A stretch of 21,829 nucleotides of DNA from Actinomycetota bacterium (GTDB lineage Bacteria; Actinomycetota; Humimicrobiia; Humimicrobiales; Humimicrobiaceae). The stretch lies in NCBI GenBank assembly GCA_028695395.1, contig JAQVJB010000022.1, positions 1 to 21,829 of the forward strand, written 5' to 3'. Shown here piece by piece: positions 15,242 to 21,829 of this stretch (its first letter is position 1; each line of letters begins with the position of its first letter). Below the pieces are notes generated by a model. That model was given only the letters and a program-made list of their open reading frames with translations, ran no database searches and had not been told where the DNA came from. Both the position numbers and the translations under genes were made by a program.

Positions 15242-16445
15242 AAAAGTTATCGAACCTCTTTCAGGAAAAAAGATACTTCTTGGGATTACTGGCGGGATAG
15301 CGGCATATAAAGCAGCAAACATATGTTCCATACTTAAAAAAAAGGGTTCAGATGTTTATCCTGTTTTAACACCTAATGCAGAAAAATTCATAAATCCTAT
15401 TACATTAAGCGTTCTTAGCGGAAATAAAACAGTTACGGATATGTTCGATAATCATGAGAAAGTTTATCATATAAGCCTTCCTCAAAGTTGTGATATTATT
15501 TTGATTGCACCTGCAAGCGCAAATACTATTTCAAAGATAGCTAATGGCATTTGTGATAATTTTTTAACTACATCAATATTGGCTTCTGCCTGCCCGGTTC
15601 TTATTGCACCTGCAATGAATAAAAATATGTGGACAAATCCTATTATGCAGACAAATATTGAAAAGCTGAGACAATATGGAAGATATTTTTTTTCAGGCCC
15701 TGGAACCGGAATGCTTGCCTGCGGGACAGAGGGTACAGGAAGAATGCAAAAGGAAGATACAATAATTGAAAATATGGAAAGACTTATTTTCTTTAAGAAT
15801 GACCTTAAAGGAAAAAAAGTCCTCGTAACTGCTGGCGGCACAAGGGAAAATATAGATTCTGTAAGATATATTTCAAATTATTCAAGTGGAAAAATGGGAT
15901 ATGAAATTGCAATGGAAGCAGTATTCAGAGGAGCTGAAGAAGTAGTGCTTGTTACGGCAGCGAAAGATTCAGCAAAAATTTTTAAAGGCAAGACTGTTAT
16001 TGTCGACAGTACTGCAGAGATGAAAGAAAAGACCCTGGAGTTCTTTAAAGATGCGGATATTGTTGTAATGGCAGCTGCTGTTTCAGATATAATCCCACAA
16101 AAACGGTTCGGGTATAAGTTGAAGAAAAAGAATGAGCTTCTTGAAAATTTAAAATTCAAGGAGAATGAAAACATACTGGAAATTATTTCAAGTAAAAAGA
16201 AAAAAAATCAGATTATAGTAGGTTTTGCTGCTGAAAGTTCACAGAATATAGAAAATGCAATTGAAAAAATAAAAAAAAGAAATACAGATTTCATTGTTCT
16301 AAATGATATTTCAAGAAATGATATCGGTTTTGAAAGTGATTTTAACGAAATAACCATTATAGATAAAAATGGGAATATGGAAGAGATTCCTAGAAAAGAA
16401 AAAAGGCTGATTGCCAGGGAAATCTTTAACTATATTTTAAAATAA
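15228..16445 (+). CDS. coaBC: Bifunctional phosphopantothenoylcysteine synthetase/decarboxylase (CoaBC)
   Basis: It performs two steps of coenzyme A synthesis: cysteine ligation to phosphopantothenate and decarboxylation to phosphopantetheine. Its 405 residues contain both domains. The CoaC flavoprotein part (about 14-190) has GITGGIAAYK, catalytic His81 in YHISL, APAMNKNMW with Asn131 and the lid cysteine Cys165 in GMLACGTEGTGRM. The CoaB part (about 195-405) has VLVTAGGTRENID, the dimer/CTP-site SNYSSGKMG (216-224), AAAVSDIIP and a YKLKK lysine patch. The start overlaps rpoZ by 14 bp. AAGAG lies shortly before the ATG. Confidence 0.96.
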   Translation: MESNKKVIEPLSGKKILLGITGGIAAYKAANICSILKKKGSDVYPVLTPNAEKFINPITLSVLSGNKTVTDMFDNHEKVYHISLPQSCDIILIAPASANTISKIANGICDNFLTTSILASACPVLIAPAMNKNMWTNPIMQTNIEKLRQYGRYFFSGPGTGMLACGTEGTGRMQKEDTIIENMERLIFFKNDLKGKKVLVTAGGTRENIDSVRYISNYSSGKMGYEIAMEAVFRGAEEVVLVTAAKDSAKIFKGKTVIVDSTAEMKEKTLEFFKDADIVVMAAAVSDIIPQKRFGYKLKKKNELLENLKFKENENILEIISSKKKKNQIIVGFAAESSQNIENAIEKIKKRNTDFIVLNDISRNDIGFESDFNEITIIDKNGNMEEIPRKEKRLIAREIFNYILK

Positions 16446-16506
16446 ATATTTAATAGTCAAATATAAATTATAATAATTATTTTATTGTTTTTAACGGGAG
16501 GAATTA

Positions 16507-17706
16507 ATGTCTAAAGGCGGAAATTATCTTTTTACTTCTGAATCAGTTACAGAAGGTCACCCTGATAAAATGTGTGACCAGATCAGCGATGCTATTCTTG
16601 ACGCTATAATAAGCGAAGATAAAAAAGCAAGAGTTGCTGTAGAGACCCTTGTGAAGACCGGATTGATTGTAGTTGCAGGAGAAATAACGACTGAAACTTA
16701 TGTTGAAATACCTGATATTGTAAGAGAAGTTGTAAGAGATATAGGTTATACAAGAGCAAAGTATGGATTTGATGCTGACACATGCGGCGTAGTTGTAACA
16801 GTAGGAAGGCAATCAAGCGATATAAATATGGGTGTTTCCAAAGCTTTTGAAGCAAAAATAGGGAATGGTTATGATGATGAACTGGATCTTCAAGGTGCCG
16901 GAGACCAGGGGATGATGTTCGGTTTTGCATGTAATGAAACACCGGAATATATGCCTCTTCCCATCCAGCTTGCACATAAACTTGCCCATCGTCTTGCTGA
17001 AGTAAGGAAATCAGGGATGATACCTTATCTTCGACCTGACGGAAAGACACAGGTTACAATTAAATATGAAGCCTGGAAGCCGGTAAAAGTAGATACTATT
17101 GTTGTTTCTACCCAGCACAAGCCGGAAATAGATATAGAAAGCCAGATAGCTCCGGATATGAAGGAATTTGTTATCAAACCTATAATTCCAGAAGAATACC
17201 TGGATGATTATAAAATCTTTGTTAATCCAACAGGTTCATTTGTAATCGGCGGTCCTATGGGAGATTCAGGATTAACCGGAAGAAAGATAATAGTTGATAC
17301 TTATGGAGGAATGGCTAGACATGGCGGGGGTGCTTTTTCCGGAAAAGACCCTTCTAAAGTTGACAGATCAGCTGCTTACGCTGCAAGACATGTGGCAAAA
17401 AATCTTGTTGCAGCTGGTGCTGCTGATAAAATAGAAGTTCAGATAGCATATGCCATAGGAGTCGCTCATCCTGTCTCCGTAATGATTGAGACTTATAATA
17501 CAGAAAAGGTCGACAAATCTAAAATTGAAGAATGTGTAAAAGAAGTATTTGATTTACGACCTGCAGCCATTATCAAGAACCTTGATCTTTTAAGGCCCAT
17601 ATACCGTAAAACATCTTCTTATGGACATTTTGGAAGAAATGACAGGGATTTTACTTGGGAGAGGCTGGATAAAGTCGAAGATGTTAAAAATTATCTTTCT
17701 ATTTAA
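16507..17706 (+). CDS. metK: S-adenosylmethionine synthetase
   Basis: It makes S-adenosylmethionine from methionine and ATP. It is full length at 399 residues. Signatures are EGHPDKMCDQISDAI (16-30), the ATP-binding GAGDQGMMFG (130-139) and the phosphate loop GGGAFSGKDPSKVDRS starting at 273, plus GRNDRDFTWE near the C-terminus. A strong GGGAGGA (16496-16502) stands 4 nt before the ATG. The 61-bp gap to coaBC contains a perfect TATAAT (16469-16474) without a matching -35, so an internal promoter is possible. The gap is too short for a SAM riboswitch. Confidence 0.98.
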   Translation: MSKGGNYLFTSESVTEGHPDKMCDQISDAILDAIISEDKKARVAVETLVKTGLIVVAGEITTETYVEIPDIVREVVRDIGYTRAKYGFDADTCGVVVTVGRQSSDINMGVSKAFEAKIGNGYDDELDLQGAGDQGMMFGFACNETPEYMPLPIQLAHKLAHRLAEVRKSGMIPYLRPDGKTQVTIKYEAWKPVKVDTIVVSTQHKPEIDIESQIAPDMKEFVIKPIIPEEYLDDYKIFVNPTGSFVIGGPMGDSGLTGRKIIVDTYGGMARHGGGAFSGKDPSKVDRSAAYAARHVAKNLVAAGAADKIEVQIAYAIGVAHPVSVMIETYNTEKVDKSKIEECVKEVFDLRPAAIIKNLDLLRPIYRKTSSYGHFGRNDRDFTWERLDKVEDVKNYLSI

Positions 17707-17741
17707 TCAATAATATTATTTTTCAGAAATACTCATTGAAA

Positions 17742-20000
17742 ATGAAGGCTAGATATGCAGAAGTTTATTTAAATATTAGAACTTCTGAAATCAATCCTGC
17801 CTTTGATTATATAGTACCTGAAAATATTGAAAGTGACATAAGAAAAGGAACTGTGGTAATAGTCCCCTTTGGAAAAAGAATCCTGAAGGGCATAGTGTCC
17901 AGGGTAAAGAATTATTCTTCTTTTTATTCAAGCAATTCAGATAAGTTAAAAGAAATAATTAAGGTATTTCCAGATTATAATATTGACAGCAACCGTATAA
18001 AACTTGCGCATTGGATATCATATTATTACATAAGCTCTTTGGGCAATGCACTTAAACTATTCATGCCTCCCGGTTTTAATTTTAAAGAGACAAAAAAGAA
18101 ATATGTTTTAAAAGAAGAGAAAGTATATAAACTATCTTCATCCAGACAAAATCTTGAAAATTATTTAGCAAATAAACCCTCGCAAAAAAGAATTATTGAA
18201 TCACTTAAAAATACCGAAAAATCAGAGCTAAGGCATTTGCTTAAAGAAAGCAAATCAAATATCCAATCTCTAAAGCGATTGCTGGAGAGAGGGTATATTT
18301 CTGAAGAATCCATTATTGTAAAAAAAGATTTTAGTTATGATGATTATCTTTTAGATGATGCTGCAAACGATAATAAAAAAATAATTTTAAATAGCTCACA
18401 GCAGAATTGTTTAAATGAAATAAGCCATTTCATAGAGAGCTCTCTGAATCATAGTTTTTTAATTGAAGGAGTGACTGGCAGCGGAAAAACAGAAGTATAC
18501 ATAAGATGTGTAGAAAAAGCGCTTGAAAAAAACAAAACTAGTGTTGTTTTAACTCCTGAGATATCTCTTGTGCCGCAACTTTATTCTATGTTTAAAAAAA
18601 CATTTAAAGATGAGTGCTGTGTTTACCATTCCGGTATGAATGAAACGGAAAGATATGAAAAATGGATTGACATCCTGGAAGGGAGATACAAGGTTATTAT
18701 CGGAACAAGATCTGCTCTTTTTACACCTTTCAAAAATCCAGGCATAATAATTATAGATGAATTTCATGATAATTCTTATAAGGAAAATTCCGGTGTAAGA
18801 TATTGCACTGTTGAAACAGCTTTAAAATTTAGTAAAATCTTAAATATTCCCATTGTGCTTGGCAGTGCTACTCCTTCAGTAAGGATTAAATACAGATTTG
18901 AAAAAGAAAATAACTCAAGCATTTTAAATCTTAAGGAGAAAATATTTAAGGATAGCAAGGTAGTCAGGGAAATAATTGATTTAAAGAAGATAAATACTTT
19001 TTCTGAAGACGAAATCATAAGCAATAAACTATATTCAGAGATTTATGAAAGAATAAATAAAAAAGAGAAAGTTATAATATTTATAAATAGAAGAGGGTAT
19101 AGCAAGTATTTAATATGCGGTGAATGTGGCTTTATCCCAAAGTGTGAGAATTGTAATCTTCCCTATACATATCATAGCGTCGGCAATAAGCTAAAATGCC
19201 ATCATTGCGGCAAAGAGGTGGTTTTTAATAAGACATGCTTACTATGTAAAAGTAAACGAGTAATGATGCTCGGGACAGGCATACAGAAAGTCGAAGAAAA
19301 AATAAGGAAGAGATTCCAGGATGTCTCAATAGTAAGAATGGATTCAGACATGACTTCTAAAAAGAAATCGCATGAAAGAATATTGAATGAGTTCATAAAG
19401 TCAAGTCCTTCAATTTTGATAGGCACACAAATGGTCTCAAAGGGGCTGGATATAAAGGATGTCACGCTTGTCGGAGTAGTCAATATAGATAGCATGTTTT
19501 CGCTTCCGGACTACAGCATAAACGAAAGAGTATTCCAGATACTTACACAAGTTGCAGGAAGGGCAGGAAGAGGTTTTAAAGACGGCAAAGTACTTGTCCA
19601 GACTTATGAAGCAGATGGGATAATAATAAAAAGCTTTATGAAAGATAATTTTGAAATTTTTTATAATGAGGAGCTTAAAATGAGAAAAGACCTCAAGTAT
19701 CCTCCCTTCAGTAATCTGGTAAATATTATTATATCCGGAAAAAGCTATGAAAAAGTCAGCAAAACTTCTTACTTGCTTGCAGAAGACATTAAGAGCATAA
19801 AAAATAGTACTGATTGTGAGATTCTGGGGCCTGCTCCTTCACCATTTTCAAAAATCAATAAAAACTACAGATGGCATATTCTGGTAAAATCTTTCGATTT
19901 GAATATCTTTATCAGCAGGTTTACTAAAGTTTTTAATAAGTTTAAAATAGAAAAAAATGTAAGGGTCTTAATAGATGTCGATCCGTACTGGATATTATGA
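17742..20000 (+). CDS. priA: Primosomal protein N' (PriA replication-restart helicase)
   Basis: PriA recognises stalled forks and reloads the replisome. Numbered from an in-frame TTG at 17736, it has 754 residues. An N-terminal 3'-end-binding and winged-helix region (to about 205) is followed by helicase lobe 1 with Walker A GVTGSGKTE (245-253). Walker B is DEFH (341-344) where the family normally has DEEH. Eight zinc-site cysteines (461, 464, 470, 473, 488, 491, 501, 504) sit in the lobe 2 insertion. Motifs GTQMVSKGLD and QVAGRAGRG follow. ATG at 17742 is preferred over the TTG two codons earlier; neither has a good ribosome-binding site. Intact Walker A and zinc ligands suggest an active helicase, unlike degenerate mycobacterial PriA proteins, which I recall as lacking helicase motifs. 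Confidence 0.95.
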   Translation: MKARYAEVYLNIRTSEINPAFDYIVPENIESDIRKGTVVIVPFGKRILKGIVSRVKNYSSFYSSNSDKLKEIIKVFPDYNIDSNRIKLAHWISYYYISSLGNALKLFMPPGFNFKETKKKYVLKEEKVYKLSSSRQNLENYLANKPSQKRIIESLKNTEKSELRHLLKESKSNIQSLKRLLERGYISEESIIVKKDFSYDDYLLDDAANDNKKIILNSSQQNCLNEISHFIESSLNHSFLIEGVTGSGKTEVYIRCVEKALEKNKTSVVLTPEISLVPQLYSMFKKTFKDECCVYHSGMNETERYEKWIDILEGRYKVIIGTRSALFTPFKNPGIIIIDEFHDNSYKENSGVRYCTVETALKFSKILNIPIVLGSATPSVRIKYRFEKENNSSILNLKEKIFKDSKVVREIIDLKKINTFSEDEIISNKLYSEIYERINKKEKVIIFINRRGYSKYLICGECGFIPKCENCNLPYTYHSVGNKLKCHHCGKEVVFNKTCLLCKSKRVMMLGTGIQKVEEKIRKRFQDVSIVRMDSDMTSKKKSHERILNEFIKSSPSILIGTQMVSKGLDIKDVTLVGVVNIDSMFSLPDYSINERVFQILTQVAGRAGRGFKDGKVLVQTYEADGIIIKSFMKDNFEIFYNEELKMRKDLKYPPFSNLVNIIISGKSYEKVSKTSYLLAEDIKSIKNSTDCEILGPAPSPFSKINKNYRWHILVKSFDLNIFISRFTKVFNKFKIEKNVRVLIDVDPYWIL

Positions 20001-20025
20001 TTTTTTTAATGGAGCGTGATTTTAA

Positions 20026-20529
20026 ATGGCAATAAGGGAAATAAGAAAACTGGGAGATCCTGTTTTAAGGAAGGTAAGCGAGAAAGTCGAAAAGATAGAC
20101 AGGGATATCATGAATATAATAAAAGATATGGTCGATACTATTAATAGCGATGATTATAGCGCGGTAGGTCTTGCTGCTCCCCAAATAGGTGTTTCCAAAA
20201 GAATAATAGTGGTTAAATGGGATAATATTGGAATTTATCTAAACCCTGAAATAAAAATAATTGATAATGAAGAAGAAGAGATGCAGGAAGGATGCCTAAG
20301 TGTTTATTCCATAGCCTGCACGATGAAAAGGCCTAAAAAGGTTTCTATAAAAGCAGTATCTCCAAAAAATGAAAAATTAAATTTTAAGGCGGAAGGAATG
20401 CTTGCCAGGATATTTCTTCATGAAGTAGATCACCTGAACGGAAAACTATTTATTGATTATCTTGATAGTAATAAAAAACGTGAAATAATGCTTAAGATAT
20501 CAGAGATAAATTCAGGAACAAGTGTTTGA
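20026..20529 (+). CDS. def: Peptide deformylase
   Basis: It removes the formyl group from nascent proteins. The 167-residue protein has all three family motifs: GLAAPQIG (48-55), EGCLS (88-92, metal ligand Cys90) and HEVDH (132-136, two metal histidines and the catalytic Glu). GGAG lies 11 nt before the ATG. It is followed by fmt, the enzyme adding the formyl group, a common pairing. Confidence 0.96.
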   Translation: MAIREIRKLGDPVLRKVSEKVEKIDRDIMNIIKDMVDTINSDDYSAVGLAAPQIGVSKRIIVVKWDNIGIYLNPEIKIIDNEEEEMQEGCLSVYSIACTMKRPKKVSIKAVSPKNEKLNFKAEGMLARIFLHEVDHLNGKLFIDYLDSNKKREIMLKISEINSGTSV

Positions 20530-20547
20530 AAGATAGGATGATTTAAA

Positions 20548-21507
20548 TTGAAAATTGTATTTTTCGGTTCATCTGATTTTTCTGTACCTTTTCTTGAGCA
20601 TCTTTATAATGCAAAACATAAAATTACCTCTATAGTAACAAACAAAGACAAGATTTCAGGAAGAGGAAAGAAAATAATCCCGAATCCTGTTAAGGTTTTT
20701 GCACTGAATAATGGCATCAAGCATATAGAAGTTGTGAAGCTTGATGATGATTTTTATAAAAAAATTATAGAAATTGATTTTGATTGTTTTGTAATAGTAA
20801 GCTTTGGCCATATCATTCCAAAAAAAATCATTGAGCTTGCAAATGATAATGCCATAAATGTCCATCCATCTATTCTTCCTCTGTTCAGGGGGCCTTCCCC
20901 GATAATAAGCGCATTGCTGGAAGGATGCCAGCAGTCAGGAATAAGCATTATGAAAATTAACGAAAATCTTGACGAAGGTGATATTTATGTACAATCTATA
21001 TTTAAAATAGGGGATTATGAAAACAAAGATATGCTTGAAGAAAAAATGATAAGGATAGGCGCCCCGCTATTAAACAGCGTAATAGAGCTGTTAGATAATG
21101 GATGCATGGAAACTTTCCCTCAGGCAGGGATGCCATCCTATACTCATTTGTTTAAAAAGGATGATCTTAAAATAGACTGGTCTTGCGGATCAAATGAAAT
21201 AGTAAATAAAGTAAGGGCTTTTTCACAAGAGCCGGGGGCACAGTCCGGATTCAGGAATATGAAGGTAAAGATTTTAAGCCTCAGATTTGCAGATAATTAT
21301 AAAGATTATATTTCTATAGATAAATCGCATTTTTCTCCAAAAAAAGGAGAAATAATATGTGCTGATAAAGTAAATGGCATAATTATTTCCTGTGGCAATA
21401 ACGAAGCCGTAAAATTACTTGAATTAAAGCCTGAAGGTAAAAATAAAATTTCCGGACACGATTTTTTAAATGGCTACAGGGTTAAAATTGGAGAATATTT
21501 TTATTAA
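20548..21507 (+). CDS. fmt: Methionyl-tRNA formyltransferase
   Basis: It formylates initiator Met-tRNA using 10-formyltetrahydrofolate. The protein has 319 residues. The N-terminal Rossmann-like domain starts MKIVFFGSSDFS. The catalytic set is Asn104 and His106 in INVHPSILPLFRG, with Asp142 in ENLDEGD. The usual RGAAPI is RGPSPI here, a small change next to the active site. The C-terminal OB-like domain ends GHDFLNGYRV. The start is TTG, as MKIVFFG is the normal N-terminus and no ATG is near; AGGATG lies upstream. It sits 18 bp after def and 8 bp before rsmB. Confidence 0.96.
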   Translation: MKIVFFGSSDFSVPFLEHLYNAKHKITSIVTNKDKISGRGKKIIPNPVKVFALNNGIKHIEVVKLDDDFYKKIIEIDFDCFVIVSFGHIIPKKIIELANDNAINVHPSILPLFRGPSPIISALLEGCQQSGISIMKINENLDEGDIYVQSIFKIGDYENKDMLEEKMIRIGAPLLNSVIELLDNGCMETFPQAGMPSYTHLFKKDDLKIDWSCGSNEIVNKVRAFSQEPGAQSGFRNMKVKILSLRFADNYKDYISIDKSHFSPKKGEIICADKVNGIIISCGNNEAVKLLELKPEGKNKISGHDFLNGYRVKIGEYFY

Positions 21508-21515
21508 AAAAATGT

Positions 21516-21829
21516 ATGCAAAGTGCTAGAAAAATCATTTTTGAAATACTTCTTGAATATTTCAGCAAAGAAAAGAATCTCAGCAGCTTAATCGATATCA
21601 GCTTACAAACAAACAGAATCAAGCCTCTGGATAAAAAACTAATTAACCAGATATCAAAAGGCGTTGTCAGAAGATATATTACTCTGGATTTTTTAATTTC
21701 AAAATTATCTGGTTTGAAAGCTGAGAATATAGATATCTTTTCTTTAATAGCGATAAGAATCGCACTTTTTCAGATTCTTTATTTAGACAGGATTCCTGAC
21801 TATAGCGCAGTAAACGAGTCTGTTTCTAT
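21516..21829 (+). CDS. rsmB: 16S rRNA m5C967 methyltransferase RsmB, N-terminal part (3' end outside window)
   Basis: The open frame runs off the window with about 104 residues visible. It begins MQSARKIIFEILLEYFSKEKN and contains RIALFQILYLDRIPDYSAVNESV, the hallmark of the NusB-like RNA-binding domain at the start of RsmB (Sun/Fmu). The SAM-binding methyltransferase domain would follow to the right. A more upstream ATG at 21512 is in another frame and stops after five codons. No good Shine-Dalgarno lies next to ATG 21516. The order def-fmt-rsmB is very common in bacteria, which supports the call. Confidence 0.9.
   Translation, partial: MQSARKIIFEILLEYFSKEKNLSSLIDISLQTNRIKPLDKKLINQISKGVVRRYITLDFLISKLSGLKAENIDIFSLIAIRIALFQILYLDRIPDYSAVNESVS

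Noticed and set aside
16446..16506. A SAM riboswitch before metK
   Set aside because: The gap is only 61 bp with no G+C-rich helices and cannot hold a SAM-I or SAM-II aptamer.
16604..17050. A 148-codon minus-strand ORF inside metK
   Set aside because: Low-complexity Leu/Gln/Ser-rich shadow of a highly conserved gene; no start context.
21512..21526. ATG at 21512 as the rsmB start
   Set aside because: This frame stops after five codons (TAG at 21527-21529); the NusB-like domain is in the frame of ATG 21516.
1..21829. CRISPR arrays, tRNA or rRNA genes, insertion sequences, prophage genes
   Set aside because: I looked for regular direct repeats, cloverleaf-like segments, transposase or integrase motifs and terminal inverted repeats and saw none; the window is dense housekeeping coding DNA.

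Overview
The window is an AT-rich chromosomal segment from a bacterium. The main block, on the + strand, runs from 3536 to beyond the right edge: pyrR-pyrB-pyrC-carA-carB-pyrK-pyrD-pyrF-pyrE-mihF-gmk-rpoZ-coaBC-metK-priA-def-fmt-rsmB. The core order (pyrR, pyrB, pyrC, carA, carB, pyrF, mihF, gmk, rpoZ, coaBC, metK, then priA, fmt and rsmB) is the one known from Actinobacteria such as Mycobacterium. An actinobacterial-type integration host factor (mihF) sits between the pyrimidine genes and gmk. Unlike typical high-GC actinobacteria, this DNA is strongly AT-rich and encodes a class 1B dihydroorotate dehydrogenase (PyrD with the iron-sulfur flavoprotein PyrK). I infer a low-GC, probably anaerobic, deep-branching member of the Actinobacteriota; this is not proven.

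Layout. Positions 2-409 hold the 3' end of an RluD-type pseudouridine synthase. It converges on a symmetric terminator hairpin (425-452) with a minus-strand operon at 3264-470: a secreted, membrane-anchored NEW3-domain protein, then an ABC ATPase, then an ABC-2 type permease. A 408-bp divergent intergenic region (3265-3672) follows. It holds candidate promoters for both directions, a perfect 30-bp A/T palindrome, and a pyrimidine-responsive leader. After it comes one nearly uninterrupted head-to-tail gene run to the right edge, with many overlaps or gaps under 30 bp.

How the genes work together. carA/carB, pyrB, pyrC, pyrD/pyrK, pyrE and pyrF make up the complete de novo UMP pathway from glutamine and bicarbonate. 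PyrR is the UMP/UTP-sensing RNA-binding regulator. gmk (GDP synthesis), coaBC (coenzyme A), metK (S-adenosylmethionine), rpoZ (RNA polymerase omega), priA (replication restart), def and fmt (formyl-methionine handling) and rsmB (16S rRNA methylation) are housekeeping genes.

The most interesting feature is the pyr leader. A hairpin with a hexaloop of the PyrR-binding type (CGGAGA) overlaps the Shine-Dalgarno sequence of a 16-codon leader ORF. The stop codon of that ORF lies in the apical loop of an intrinsic terminator just before pyrR. This suggests a hybrid in which PyrR controls translation of a leader peptide, and that translation decides termination. A classical antiterminator pairing is also possible and is recorded as the competing model.
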